A DNA stretch of 64,000 bases from Nocardia vinacea (GTDB taxonomy: Bacteria; Actinomycetota; Actinomycetes; Mycobacteriales; Mycobacteriaceae), in assembly GCF_035920345.1 (NCBI RefSeq), contig NZ_CP109149.1, positions 1,984,001 through 2,048,000 of the forward strand. Reading direction: 5' to 3'. Below, piece by piece: positions 17,333 to 24,986 of the stretch (positions within the stretch are counted from its first letter, which is position 1; each line of letters opens with the position of its first letter). The position numbers and the translations under genes are program-made. The notes beneath the pieces are model-generated. The model had not been told where the DNA came from, ran no database searches, and was given only the letters and a program-made list of their open reading frames with translations.

Positions 17333-18040
17333 CTACCCCGCAGTGGGTGCGTCGACCCGCAGTAGTCGTGTCCGGAGAATCTCCGCGATCCGCGCCGGCT
17401 CTTCGACAGCCGAGAAATGCCCGCAGCCTTCGATGGTGATCAACTCCGCGTCGGGAATCGCCTCCGCGAGTTCGACACTGTGCTCGAGCGGCGTCACGCC
17501 ATCGGCCGTACCGCAGACCACCACCGTCGGAGTATCGATCCACGACAGTTCTGGCCGACGGTCGTGCCGGTCCAGAGCGGCGCGCTGTTGGTCGCGGAAC
17601 GCGGCGGCCCCGAGATCACCAGCCATGGCGGCGGCGAGCGCGACCACATCGTCTCGCCCCGGCGGCGCCACAGCGCCCGCCAATCGTTCGACCGCGATGT
17701 CGTAACGACCGGCCTCCGCCAACTCGATCATGTCCTCCCCGCTGGCCCGCCGTTCGGGCGAGGCCGCGCGTGCCGAGGTGTTGACCAGCGCCAGCCCCGC
17801 GAGGCGACCGGTCCGCCGCAGCGCGATGTCGAGGGCGACATAGCCGCCCATGGACAGTCCCGCCAGATAGAACCGATCCGGTGCCTGCGCGAGCACATTG
17901 TCGGCGATCGACTCGACGGAGTCTCCGGCATGCGCCACCACGGTCGACTCGACAATATCCCCGAGCCGCTCGACGACCGGTTCCCACAACCGGGAATCCG
18001 CGCCGAGCGCGGGCAGCAGGACCAACGGGTACGGGAGCAT
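17333..18040 (-). CDS. Alpha/beta hydrolase
   Basis: 235 residues from ATG 18040, with AAGGGA 8 bases upstream. It shows the hydrolase core: oxyanion region LLPALGADSRLWEPV, nucleophile elbow GLSMGGYVA (Ser about 93), acid in VVVCGTADGVTP and histidine in EGCGHFSAVEEP. The cap is short, as in 3-oxoadipate enol-lactonase and meta-cleavage C-C hydrolase relatives. It is the last gene of the minus-strand operon that starts with the ALDH at 22996 and probably hydrolyses an intermediate made by the VOC or fumarylacetoacetase-fold enzymes upstream. The exact bond (ester, lactone or C-C) is not determinable. Confidence 0.87.
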   Translation of the reverse strand: MLPYPLVLLPALGADSRLWEPVVERLGDIVESTVVAHAGDSVESIADNVLAQAPDRFYLAGLSMGGYVALDIALRRTGRLAGLALVNTSARAASPERRASGEDMIELAEAGRYDIAVERLAGAVAPPGRDDVVALAAAMAGDLGAAAFRDQQRAALDRHDRRPELSWIDTPTVVVCGTADGVTPLEHSVELAEAIPDAELITIEGCGHFSAVEEPARIAEILRTRLLRVDAPTAG

Positions 18041-18092
18041 TCTTAAATCCCTTCTCGCGACGTCGCTCGCCTCGCGGCGGCAACTGGTGAAA

Positions 18093-18890
18093 TCAGGACG
18101 CGGCGCCGTCGACGCTCAGCACGGAACCCGAGGTGAACCCGGCATCCTCGGAAACCAAATACCCGACAGCTGCGGCGATTTCGTCCGTCGTGCCGGTGCG
18201 CCCGACCGGAATCGCCGCCTCGGTGGCGGCTCGGGCCTCGGCGGGCAACGCGTCGAACGTCGCCCGGACCCGGCCTTCCTCGGGCAGGATCAGCCCCGGG
18301 GAAATCGCGTTCACGGTGATGCCGCTACCGCCGAGGTCTTTGGCGAGCTGCTTGGTGAAGCCATTGACGGCGGCCTTCGAGGCGGCGTACGGCAGGAGCG
18401 CACCCACCGTCCCCGATGGACCCGCGAGGCCGTTCGCCACGGCCGAGGAGAAGTTGACGATGCGGCCGAAGCCCTTGCGCCGCATGATCGGAACGGCGTA
18501 CTTAGCGCACAGGAACGCGCTCGTCAGATTATTGCCGATGACGGTGTTCCAGACATCCGGCGGCAAGTCCTCGATCTCGCGCACCGCGACGGTTCCGCTG
18601 CCTCCCGCAGTATTCACCAGCACATCGATCCTGCCGAACTCGGAGTCGATCTCCTGGAACACTCGCTCGACGTCCTCCGGCCGGGACAGATCGACGGCGG
18701 CGGCGAAAACGCGGGCTTCACGGAACCGGGTCTCGATACTCTTCTTCGCGCGCTGTAGGGCGTCCTCCTGCATGTCCAGGAGCGCGACCGCGAACCGGTC
18801 CCGGGCGAGGTGCGATGCGATGGCTGCGCCCAAACCCTGGGCTCCCCCGGTGACGACCGCGGTTCTTTCGTTCACAATACTGTCGGTCAT
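18093..18890 (-). CDS. Short-chain dehydrogenase/reductase (SDR)
   Basis: 265 residues. Coenzyme motif TGGAQGLGAAIA at about 16, structural motif NTAGG (variant of NNAG), active-site Ser near NFSSAVA and YAASKAAV with catalytic Tyr and Lys, then PG motif ISPGLI. The Asp in LLDMQ after beta-2 favours NAD(H). ATG 18890 overlaps the stop of the VOC gene (ATGA), so translation is coupled. It probably oxidises an alcohol or dihydrodiol, or reduces a ketone, within the catabolic operon. Substrate unknown. Confidence 0.9.
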   Translation of the reverse strand: MTDSIVNERTAVVTGGAQGLGAAIASHLARDRFAVALLDMQEDALQRAKKSIETRFREARVFAAAVDLSRPEDVERVFQEIDSEFGRIDVLVNTAGGSGTVAVREIEDLPPDVWNTVIGNNLTSAFLCAKYAVPIMRRKGFGRIVNFSSAVANGLAGPSGTVGALLPYAASKAAVNGFTKQLAKDLGGSGITVNAISPGLILPEEGRVRATFDALPAEARAATEAAIPVGRTGTTDEIAAAVGYLVSEDAGFTSGSVLSVDGAAS

Positions 18891-20092
18891 CCCAGTGGCC
18901 CCCAGAAGGTTTCGCCCGCATAGGTATCGGGCAACGCGGGCAGGGTCTCGGGCCAGACACCGGGCTCAACCCGGCGGCGCTGATCCGCTGGCCTGGGCTT
19001 GCCGTCCCAACCGATCTGTTCCATGTAGTAGTACAGCTGCATCACGTGCCCCTCGGGGTCGACCGCGTGAATGACGTAATCGATACCGGGGTGAATCTCG
19101 GGCGGCAGGTCCAGCAAGGTAACGCCGCGCTCGAGCAGGTAGGTCCGCGCCGCGCGCAACTGTTCGTAGGAGCCGATCTGCACGCCGAAGGAGAGCAGCG
19201 TGGTGTTCTCGCTGAGACCCAGGGCCGCACGGAGTTCCAGTGGGAACAGGCCGATGCTGTGATGTTCGGTGTTCGCTCGCAGAAAGACGACGCGATGGCC
19301 GAGGACGGTGGTCTCCTCACTCGGCACGAGGCCGAGTGTTTCGGTGTAGTAGCGCTCGGTCGCCTCGACGTCCTCGACGAAGATGCTGACCGGTCCGATG
19401 CGAACGGCCTTGAACGGCCGCGACAGCAGCACCCCACCCACATCATGGGTCTTCGGGAGCTCGTCGACCCACCGGTGACCGGAGTTCAAGTCGATGCCCT
19501 TGACCGCGGCCACCGCCATCTCGGTGCTCTCGGAACTGGTCGGCAGCGGTGGGTGCCCATTCCCCCAGGGCCACATCGCTTCTGGTTTGCTCAACCCGTC
19601 CCAGCCCACCTGCTCGATGCCGTACTCGAGCTCGTTGATGTGCCCGGTGGGCTCGGGAAAGTAGGTGTGCCAATTGGATCCGGGGTCGCGGCCGTACCGG
19701 CTGATCTTGGTTCCGGTCGACTCGAGCCACACTCGGGCGTCGACCACCTCCCGCAGACTGCCGACCTGCCAGGTGATCTGGTTGATGGTGATGTCGGAAC
19801 GCGGCGTGGACGCGGTCTGGTCGATCCACGGACGCGGCATCAACACGAAGGTGTGATGGTCGCTGTTGTGGCGAAGGAAATAGATGTTCGTGTCCGGAAC
19901 ACCGTCCATCCACTCCCCTGGCTCGACGATTTTCAGGTCGATCTTGTCGGAGACGGAGAATCCGAGCACATCTCGATAGAAGGCGAGCGCGCGGCCGGTG
20001 TCATCCACGCTGATGCCGAAATGATTGAGTCGGCGGATCTTGAACGGGCGATCGTAGAGAACCCCGCCGACCGGGAATTGCCCTGTTGCCAT
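18887..20092 (-). CDS. Two-domain VOC (glyoxalase/extradiol-fold) protein with degenerate metal site
   Basis: 401 residues from ATG 20092, chosen for GAAGGAAG just upstream; an ATG at 20104 overlapping the preceding stop is also possible. Two VOC modules are visible: domain 1 from RRLNHFGISVDD to GHINELEYGIEQVGWDG, domain 2 from VRIGPVSIFVEDVE to GHVMQLYYYMEQIGWDG. Both end in the same QxGWDG signature, so they arose by duplication. In domain 1 the metal-ligand positions read His (LNHF), Gln (INQITW) and Glu (NELEY). Domain 2 lacks all three (Pro/Val, Ser/Phe, Gln). A standard type I extradiol enzyme needs two His and one Glu. A dioxygenase with altered site, or an isomerase-type VOC protein, are both possible. 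Confidence 0.8.
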   Translation of the reverse strand: MATGQFPVGGVLYDRPFKIRRLNHFGISVDDTGRALAFYRDVLGFSVSDKIDLKIVEPGEWMDGVPDTNIYFLRHNSDHHTFVLMPRPWIDQTASTPRSDITINQITWQVGSLREVVDARVWLESTGTKISRYGRDPGSNWHTYFPEPTGHINELEYGIEQVGWDGLSKPEAMWPWGNGHPPLPTSSESTEMAVAAVKGIDLNSGHRWVDELPKTHDVGGVLLSRPFKAVRIGPVSIFVEDVEATERYYTETLGLVPSEETTVLGHRVVFLRANTEHHSIGLFPLELRAALGLSENTTLLSFGVQIGSYEQLRAARTYLLERGVTLLDLPPEIHPGIDYVIHAVDPEGHVMQLYYYMEQIGWDGKPRPADQRRRVEPGVWPETLPALPDTYAGETFWGPLG

Positions 20093-20100
20093 GACTTCCT

Positions 20101-21111
20101 TCATTCGGTGGGCGCGACGATCTTGTTGCGGATGGATCCGATAAGGCTGGAGGAGATCTCCACGACGTCACCCGGCTTCACGAAGAGCGTGTCCGGGAGC
20201 GTTCCATCGGGCAGTTGCTTGCTGGAATCGACGGCCGTGCCCTTCGGAGTACCGCTACTGATCAGATCGCCGGGCCACAAAGTCGTGTCGGCGGACAGGT
20301 ATTCGCCCAATGCGGCGAAGCTGTGCACCATGGAGCTGGTGTTGCCGTACTGTCTGACCTCGCCGTTGACACGGCATTCGAGCGGGATGTTCTGCGGGTC
20401 GATGTCCTCGTCCACGACGATCCAGGGCCCGACGGTCGCCGAGGTGTCGAAGTTCTTCGAATACAGGAAGTCCGGGCCGAAGGAGACGTTGTCGCGCACG
20501 GACCAGTCGTTGTGCAAGGTGTAACCCCAGATGTATGAACGGAATTCACCGCCGGGGATGTCACGGCCACGTTTGCCGATCACGGCCGCTACTTCGGCCT
20601 CGTAGTCCAGCCGCTGGGTTCGCCTCGGATAGCGTAGGGGCTGCCCGTCGGCGGACACCGCCCGCGAGTCCTTCAGGAAGAACTTCGGACCGCCCGACGT
20701 GAGCCGCTGGAGCGTCTCGGCCTGATCCTCGGAGCTGGAATTCTGTGCGGCGCTGTCCATGTGGTCGGCGAAGTTGGCCAGCGCGGCGAAGATCCGCGAC
20801 CTGCCCTCCACTGGTGCGTGCAGGATGACTTCATCCGTCTCGTAGCGAAGTCGCTCTCCCGCCACCCCGCGATCGTCGTACGCCTTGGAGAACAGATGCT
20901 CCAGAGCGTTTCTCGCGCCGTCGAGAGCCCGGTCGCCTTCCTCGATGAAGTCGTTCAGCGAAGCCGGGACCTCCGCCGCGGCACGGGCATGTGGCCGCGC
21001 GGTATCGGACGACTCGGCCAAATACTTTGCGTACGCACCGTTGATATCGACGATGGATCCTTCATGGACGACACCGACCCTGCGAGCAGGTCCAAAGACT
21101 GCAATCTTCAT
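20101..21111 (-). CDS. Fumarylacetoacetate hydrolase-fold protein
   Basis: 336 residues from ATG 21111 with GAGGAG directly upstream; GTG 21123 overlapping the previous stop is a second option. The C-terminal FAH domain starts about residue 100 (FAALANFADH). Its metal and active-site motifs are FLKDSRAVS, DYEAEVAAVIGKRGRDI (acidic Mg ligands), GYTLHNDWSVRD and DLISSGTPKGTA. The N-terminal 90 residues form the small FAH lobe. The family includes 2-hydroxymuconate-semialdehyde or acylpyruvate hydrolases, decarboxylases and hydratases of ring-cleavage products. The operon context with VOC, ALDH and alpha/beta hydrolase suggests the last. A second member lies at the window end (63283). Confidence 0.88.
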   Translation of the reverse strand: MKIAVFGPARRVGVVHEGSIVDINGAYAKYLAESSDTARPHARAAAEVPASLNDFIEEGDRALDGARNALEHLFSKAYDDRGVAGERLRYETDEVILHAPVEGRSRIFAALANFADHMDSAAQNSSSEDQAETLQRLTSGGPKFFLKDSRAVSADGQPLRYPRRTQRLDYEAEVAAVIGKRGRDIPGGEFRSYIWGYTLHNDWSVRDNVSFGPDFLYSKNFDTSATVGPWIVVDEDIDPQNIPLECRVNGEVRQYGNTSSMVHSFAALGEYLSADTTLWPGDLISSGTPKGTAVDSSKQLPDGTLPDTLFVKPGDVVEISSSLIGSIRNKIVAPTE

Positions 21112-21119
21112 TATTCTCC

Positions 21120-21488
21120 TCACGAATTCTCTTCAGCAGCGTCGAAGAACTTCGGGTTTACCGGATTGAGGCTGTAGATCGCGAGGCGATGAATTTTTCC
21201 CTCGCGAACCGTGAAGAAGTCGCCGAGCTTCATAGGCTTCCCGTCGGCGTTCAGATCGATCTCGACGGCGACCCGTTCGCCGTCGACCACCAGGGGTCCG
21301 GGGCTGGGGTTCATGGCGCCGGGCCGGAGACCGCCCTCGTACATCCTCGTAATCGCTTCCGCGCCCCGAAGCGTGCCCGCCGCATTGTGCAATTCCGCGT
21401 CCGGCGCGAAAAGCGCTCCGACGGCACTCGGGTCACCGGCCGCGACGGCGTCGAAATAGGCACGCACCACGGCAACGGGATCACTCAT
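21120..21488 (-). CDS. SnoaL/NTF2-like (ketosteroid isomerase fold) small protein
   Basis: 122 residues from ATG 21488, placed 8 bases after AAGG; an ATG two codons upstream (21494) lies too close to that site. The fold signature is clear: VVRAYFDAVAAGDPSAVGAL, FAPDAELHNAAG, ITRMYEGGL, then strands VAVEIDL and KLGDFFTVREGKIHRLAIY. Length matches the family (110-150). Members act as isomerases, dehydratases or cyclases, or as non-catalytic ligand binders. Its stop overlaps the possible GTG of the FAH gene and it follows the ALDH by 30 bp. It probably handles a ring-cleavage or cyclic ketone intermediate. Confidence 0.85.
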   Translation of the reverse strand: MSDPVAVVRAYFDAVAAGDPSAVGALFAPDAELHNAAGTLRGAEAITRMYEGGLRPGAMNPSPGPLVVDGERVAVEIDLNADGKPMKLGDFFTVREGKIHRLAIYSLNPVNPKFFDAAEENS

Positions 21489-21517
21489 ATTCATATCCTT
21501 TCCGGCATTCACACTGA

Positions 21518-22996
21518 TCAGGCCGACAGGTATTTCTTCGATGCGTATACAGCCTTGTATTCGAGGTACGCGTCGATTCCCTCCGGCCCGAGCTCACGGC
21601 CGACGCCCGAGGACTTCATGCCGCCGAACGGCGCGCCCAGGTCGAGCTCGTAATAATTGAGGCCGATCGTGCCGGTGCGCACCCGCCCGGCGATTTCGAG
21701 CGCGCGATCCTCCTCCGCGCTCCACACCGAACCCGCGAGCCCATAGTCGCTGTCGTTGGCGATCCGCACCGCCTCCTCATCGGTGTCGAACGGCAGGAGT
21801 GCGATCACCGGACCGAAAACCTCGTCACGAGCTAGCAAATCGTTGTTGTCCACATCGGCGAATACGGTCGGCTCGACGAACCAGCCCCGATCGAGACCGG
21901 TCGGACGGCCACCGCCCGTGACCAGCCGGGCATCCGATTTCTTCGCGATGTCGATGTAGCCCAGAACCCGGTCCAACTGTGCGCTGGTCGCCATCGGCCC
22001 CAAGGTCACAGCCGGATCGAGCGGATTTCCGATGTTCATGGCGGACGCATAACCGGCCACCGCGTCGATGACCGCGTCGTACCTCGAACGGGCCACGAGA
22101 ATCCGCGACTGCGTCGTGCACGTCTGGCTGTTGTTGAGGAACGAAGCGCCACCGAGACCCGCGAGCAAGGTGTCGATGTCCCCATCGTCGAGGAAGATCG
22201 CCGCGGACTTCCCGCCCAGTTCCAGGGTGTGGCGCCGGAGCAACCGCCCGCACTCGGCACCAATGATCCTTCCGGCCGCGGTGGAGCCCGTGAACGCGAT
22301 CTTGTCGACCAGGGGATGCGAGACGAGCGCCGCTCCCGAATCACGGTCACCGGCAACGATATTCAGCACCCCCGCGGGCAGCCCGGCCTCGAGCCCCGCT
22401 TCCGCCAGTACATACGCATCCAGCGCCGTCTCCGGCGACGGCTTCAACACCACCGTGCACCCCGCGGCAAGCGCGGGCGCCACCTTGAACATCGCCAACG
22501 CCTGCGGAAAATTCCACGGCGTAATCGCCCCCACCACACCAACCGGCTCCCGCCGCAGGATCGTCGACCCCTTCGGACTCGGCCGCACCTCCTCCAGTGG
22601 AAGCTTCTCGACCACCTCCGCATAGATCCGCAGCAGCACGGCCGGCAGGCCACCGTTCACCTGCTGCGAGAACTGAATGGGCATACCGTTCTCACGCGTC
22701 ACCAAGGTGGAGGTGTGATCGGCGCGCCGCTCCAGCGCAGCGGCGAACCGCCGCATCGCCGTCGCACGCTCGGCCGCCGACGTGCGGCCCCAGGGCCCGT
22801 GATCGAGAGCGGTGCGAGCAGCCCGGACCGCGGCGTCGATATCGTCCTCGCCACCCAGCGCGGCGATACCGAGCCCCTCCCCGGTCGCCGCCTCGACCAC
22901 GCGGTAGGTGCGGCTGCTCCGAGGCTCGGCCCACTCCCCGTCGATGAAGAACCGCGTGCGGTCGAGGTCGGTGTGTCGCTCGACAATGAGGGACAT
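21518..22996 (-). CDS. Aldehyde dehydrogenase, first gene of the six-gene operon
   Basis: 492 residues from ATG 22996 (MSLIVERHTD), with CAGGAGG upstream. Canonical ALDH: PWNFPQALAMFKVAPALAAG, FTGSTAAGRIIG, catalytic Glu in LELGGKSAAIFL, catalytic Cys in NNSQTCTTQSR, and a C-terminal FGGMKSSGVGRELG. The subtype is close to broad aldehyde dehydrogenases, with NNSQTC rather than NTGQ at the nucleophile. It is the promoter-proximal gene, transcribed away from two palindromes at 23071-23135. It probably oxidises the semialdehyde made in the pathway encoded downstream. Confidence 0.92.
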   Translation of the reverse strand: MSLIVERHTDLDRTRFFIDGEWAEPRSSRTYRVVEAATGEGLGIAALGGEDDIDAAVRAARTALDHGPWGRTSAAERATAMRRFAAALERRADHTSTLVTRENGMPIQFSQQVNGGLPAVLLRIYAEVVEKLPLEEVRPSPKGSTILRREPVGVVGAITPWNFPQALAMFKVAPALAAGCTVVLKPSPETALDAYVLAEAGLEAGLPAGVLNIVAGDRDSGAALVSHPLVDKIAFTGSTAAGRIIGAECGRLLRRHTLELGGKSAAIFLDDGDIDTLLAGLGGASFLNNSQTCTTQSRILVARSRYDAVIDAVAGYASAMNIGNPLDPAVTLGPMATSAQLDRVLGYIDIAKKSDARLVTGGGRPTGLDRGWFVEPTVFADVDNNDLLARDEVFGPVIALLPFDTDEEAVRIANDSDYGLAGSVWSAEEDRALEIAGRVRTGTIGLNYYELDLGAPFGGMKSSGVGRELGPEGIDAYLEYKAVYASKKYLSA

Positions 22997-23070
22997 GTGG
23001 TCCTCCTGGATTTGTCATCAGAGGCGATGTGGTGAATTTGCGTGGCGCGGCGAATTCCGTCGTAGCAAGC

Positions 23071-23083
23071 ATGCGTATCGCAT
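23071..23083. promoter_or_regulatory. Palindrome ATGCG-TAT-CGCAT, possible LysR-type operator
   Basis: Perfect 5+3+5 inverted repeat 75 bp upstream of the ALDH start. The same half-site, ATGCG...CGCAT, occurs at 42414-42434 in front of the LysR gene at 42506 and its divergent operon, and CGCAT twice before the LysR gene at 28817. This hints at a shared LysR-family regulator. Binding is inferred only. Confidence 0.45.
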
Positions 23084-23118
23084 CAATGACACGTAAAGGC
23101 CAGGAATTTCAGTCAGAC

Positions 23119-23135
23119 CATGCATCGCATGCATG
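23119..23135. promoter_or_regulatory. Palindrome CATGCAT-CGC-ATGCATG
   Basis: Perfect 7+3+7 inverted repeat. It shares ATCGCAT with the palindrome at 23071-23083. The two centres lie 50 bp apart, close to five helical turns, which suits two regulator dimers on one face of the DNA. Confidence 0.5.
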
Positions 23136-23363
23136 ATCTGCCATTTCATGACGACAGCCGAGGCCGAGTGCGCAAGCGCGGCGGGATAAAGGAATTCAGG
23201 CACCGAGCACGCTTCTTATGCGGTCAGCGCATCGTCGACCTGAACTTCTTGACCTTTACACGCCCCATGGCGAATCCGCATTCTGACTTCCACCCACTGC
23301 ATGATCTCGATCACGGCATCGTGGGTCGGCAACACCCAAATGAGCGGACCCGGATGTGACCTC

Positions 23364-23843
23364 ATGATCTACGAGCACACCGAACTCCGTGTCCGGCCCG
23401 GCGACGGGCCACGGCTCACAACGGATTTCGCCAGAGTCCAGCACCTGCTGCAGTCGCCGGGATGCATTTCCGCCGAACTGATCGGCAATGTCGATCACCC
23501 CGATACCTACCTGCTTCAGGTCGGCTGGGAACGACTCGAGGACCACACCGAGACATTCCCCGCCACACCCCAATCGGACGTGATCGCGAACGCGATTGCG
23601 GCCCATTGCGCACCGCCTCGGATCGTTCATTACGCGAGCCCGGACCAAAATCGACAGGAGAAACTCAATGAGTCGGATTGTTATCAGCGGAGCCTCGGGC
23701 GACCTGGGGCGGAGGGTCACCGCTCTGCTCTCGAACGCGAACCCACGCCACGAGTTGACGCTCGTGACCCGCACCCCGGACAAGCTCGTACAGCGCGAGA
23801 CGGAAGGGATCCACGTCCGACGCGGCGACTACCAGGAACCTGA
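23364..23843 (+). CDS. Small antibiotic-biosynthesis-monooxygenase-like protein with suspect 3' end
   Basis: From ATG 23364 (MIYEHTELRVRPGDG) the first about 100 residues have a ferredoxin-like alpha+beta pattern of ABM-domain proteins, with DFARVQHLLQSPGCISAEL and TYLLQVGWERLEDHTE. The frame runs on to 23843, 176 bases inside the NmrA-like gene, where its codons are merely out-of-phase shadow. In the neighbouring frame a stop falls at 23669-23671, overlapping the ATG 23668 (ATGA), the spacing seen throughout this window. A one-base frameshift near 23600-23650 therefore probably separates this gene from its true end. ABM proteins act on quinones or polyketides or as small oxygenases. Ribosome site is weak; ATG 23340 is an alternative start. 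Confidence 0.55.
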   Translation: MIYEHTELRVRPGDGPRLTTDFARVQHLLQSPGCISAELIGNVDHPDTYLLQVGWERLEDHTETFPATPQSDVIANAIAAHCAPPRIVHYASPDQNRQEKLNESDCYQRSLGRPGAEGHRSALEREPTPRVDARDPHPGQARTARDGRDPRPTRRLPGT

Positions 23844-24606
23844 TTTACTGGACGCCGCCTACCGCGGCGGAGACGTCCTGTTCTTGATCAGTGGGCTCAA
23901 CCTCGGACGGCGAGTTCCCGAGCATCTCAATGCCATCAACGCGGCACAGCGGGCGGGCATCCGCCACATTGTGTACACCTCGGTGGGCGGCGTGCACCCC
24001 ACCAATCCGGCGCTGTCGGCGAAGGACCACTGTCAAACCGAGATCGACCTCCGCGACTCCGGCATCGCACACACCATTCTGCGCAGTTCCCTCTACTCCG
24101 AAATCGTCAGCCAAATACTGGTCGCGCCCGCCGCGCAAGCCGGAGTGATGGCCCAGGCCACCGGAGATGGATACCTGGCGCCGGTGGCGAAAAGCGATGT
24201 GGCCACCTGCGCTGCCGCATGCCTAGTGGAACCCCGCCGGCATGCGGGAGCCGTGTATGAAATCACCGGACCGGAGCTGTTCAATTTCGAGAATATCGCG
24301 CGACTCGGCTCGGAGGTCTTCGGCGTTCCGATCAAATACGAGCGAGTGACGTCCGACGAGCGTCTGGCGTTCTTCGACTCCGTCGGCATTCCCCGTACCT
24401 ATGACCCGAGCATGCCGCCCAGCCCCGACGGGCACATGTGGGCCAGCGACGAACTGGTTTCCGCCGAAGTCGCGGTGGCCGAGGGATACCAGGCCTTGCT
24501 GTCGCACCACGTGAAGCTGATCACCGGCCGTGAGGCCGAATCGCTGCGCACCGTGATGGAGCGCGTGAAGACCCGGCGCTACGACGAGATCGGCGCGGTC
24601 TCGTAG
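23668..24606 (+). CDS. NmrA/SDR-a type NAD(P)-binding protein
   Basis: 312 residues from ATG 23668, with ACAGGAG 8 bases upstream. The Rossmann motif is ISGASGDLGRRVTALL, followed by LVTRTPDKL (Arg/Thr after beta-2 suits NADP). Later features are VLFLISGLNL, RHIVYTSVGG and a C-terminal YEITGPELFNFENIARL, all as in the NmrA-like atypical SDR group (QOR2, SDR family A). There is no Tyr-x3-Lys catalytic pair at the usual place, as is common for the group. It may act as a quinone or NADP-linked reductase or as a redox sensor. It lies between the ABM-like gene and the ferredoxin. Confidence 0.85.
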   Translation: MSRIVISGASGDLGRRVTALLSNANPRHELTLVTRTPDKLVQRETEGIHVRRGDYQEPDLLDAAYRGGDVLFLISGLNLGRRVPEHLNAINAAQRAGIRHIVYTSVGGVHPTNPALSAKDHCQTEIDLRDSGIAHTILRSSLYSEIVSQILVAPAAQAGVMAQATGDGYLAPVAKSDVATCAAACLVEPRRHAGAVYEITGPELFNFENIARLGSEVFGVPIKYERVTSDERLAFFDSVGIPRTYDPSMPPSPDGHMWASDELVSAEVAVAEGYQALLSHHVKLITGREAESLRTVMERVKTRRYDEIGAVS

Positions 24607-24659
24607 CGAGCACGCGCAGTCACGCAAACCGAGCTTGTCGGCCGACCAGGAGAGTTCCA

Positions 24660-24986
24660 TTGCACAAGATCATCTTTCACCACGTCGGAGGCGATACCGA
24701 CATCGTCGAGACCCAGGCCGGTGTCAGCGTGATGCACGCGGCCGTACGCAACGGCGTCACCGGCATAGTCGGTGAGTGTGGCGGGCAGGCGATGTGCGCG
24801 ACCTGCCATGTCCTCGTGCGCGAGCCCTACGTGGACAGACTGCCGCCCATCGGCGAGGACGAGGAGGAGATGCTCCAGTGCACCGCCAGCCCGCGCGATG
24901 GTCAGCGCAGCCGCCTGGGGTGCCAACTGCTGCTCGGCACCGATCTCGAGGAGGTGGAGGTCGATGTCCCGGAATCCCAGGTCTGA
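24660..24986 (+). CDS. [2Fe-2S] ferredoxin, adrenodoxin/putidaredoxin type
   Basis: 108 residues from TTG 24660, with AGGAGA 6 bases upstream; no ATG gives a complete domain. Cluster cysteines are Cys40, Cys46, Cys49 (ECGGQAMCATC) and Cys88 (RLGCQL), the C-x5-C-x2-C-xn-C pattern of vertebrate-type and P450 ferredoxins. The acidic helix IGEDEEEML and the C-terminal LEEVEVDVPESQV are also typical. It delivers electrons from the NADH reductase encoded next (24964, overlapping by 23 bases) to a P450 or oxygenase. No P450 lies in this operon, so its partner must be encoded elsewhere, possibly at 39149. Confidence 0.92.
   Translation: MHKIIFHHVGGDTDIVETQAGVSVMHAAVRNGVTGIVGECGGQAMCATCHVLVREPYVDRLPPIGEDEEEMLQCTASPRDGQRSRLGCQLLLGTDLEEVEVDVPESQV

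Larger units (their letters stand above)
22997..23363. promoter_or_regulatory. Divergent promoter region between the ALDH operon and the ferredoxin operon
   Basis: 367 bases without a gene. It holds two palindromes described separately and AT-richer sequence around 23140-23260 (for example CATTTCATGACG, TTCTTGACC). Both flanking operons are oriented outward, so both promoters should lie here. No -10/-35 pair is certain; TTGACC at 23247-23252 is a possible plus-strand -35. Confidence 0.6.

Noticed and set aside
19046..20524. 492-codon plus-strand frame opposite the VOC and FAH genes
   Set aside because: It spans two real minus-strand genes and their overlap, which no single real gene would do.
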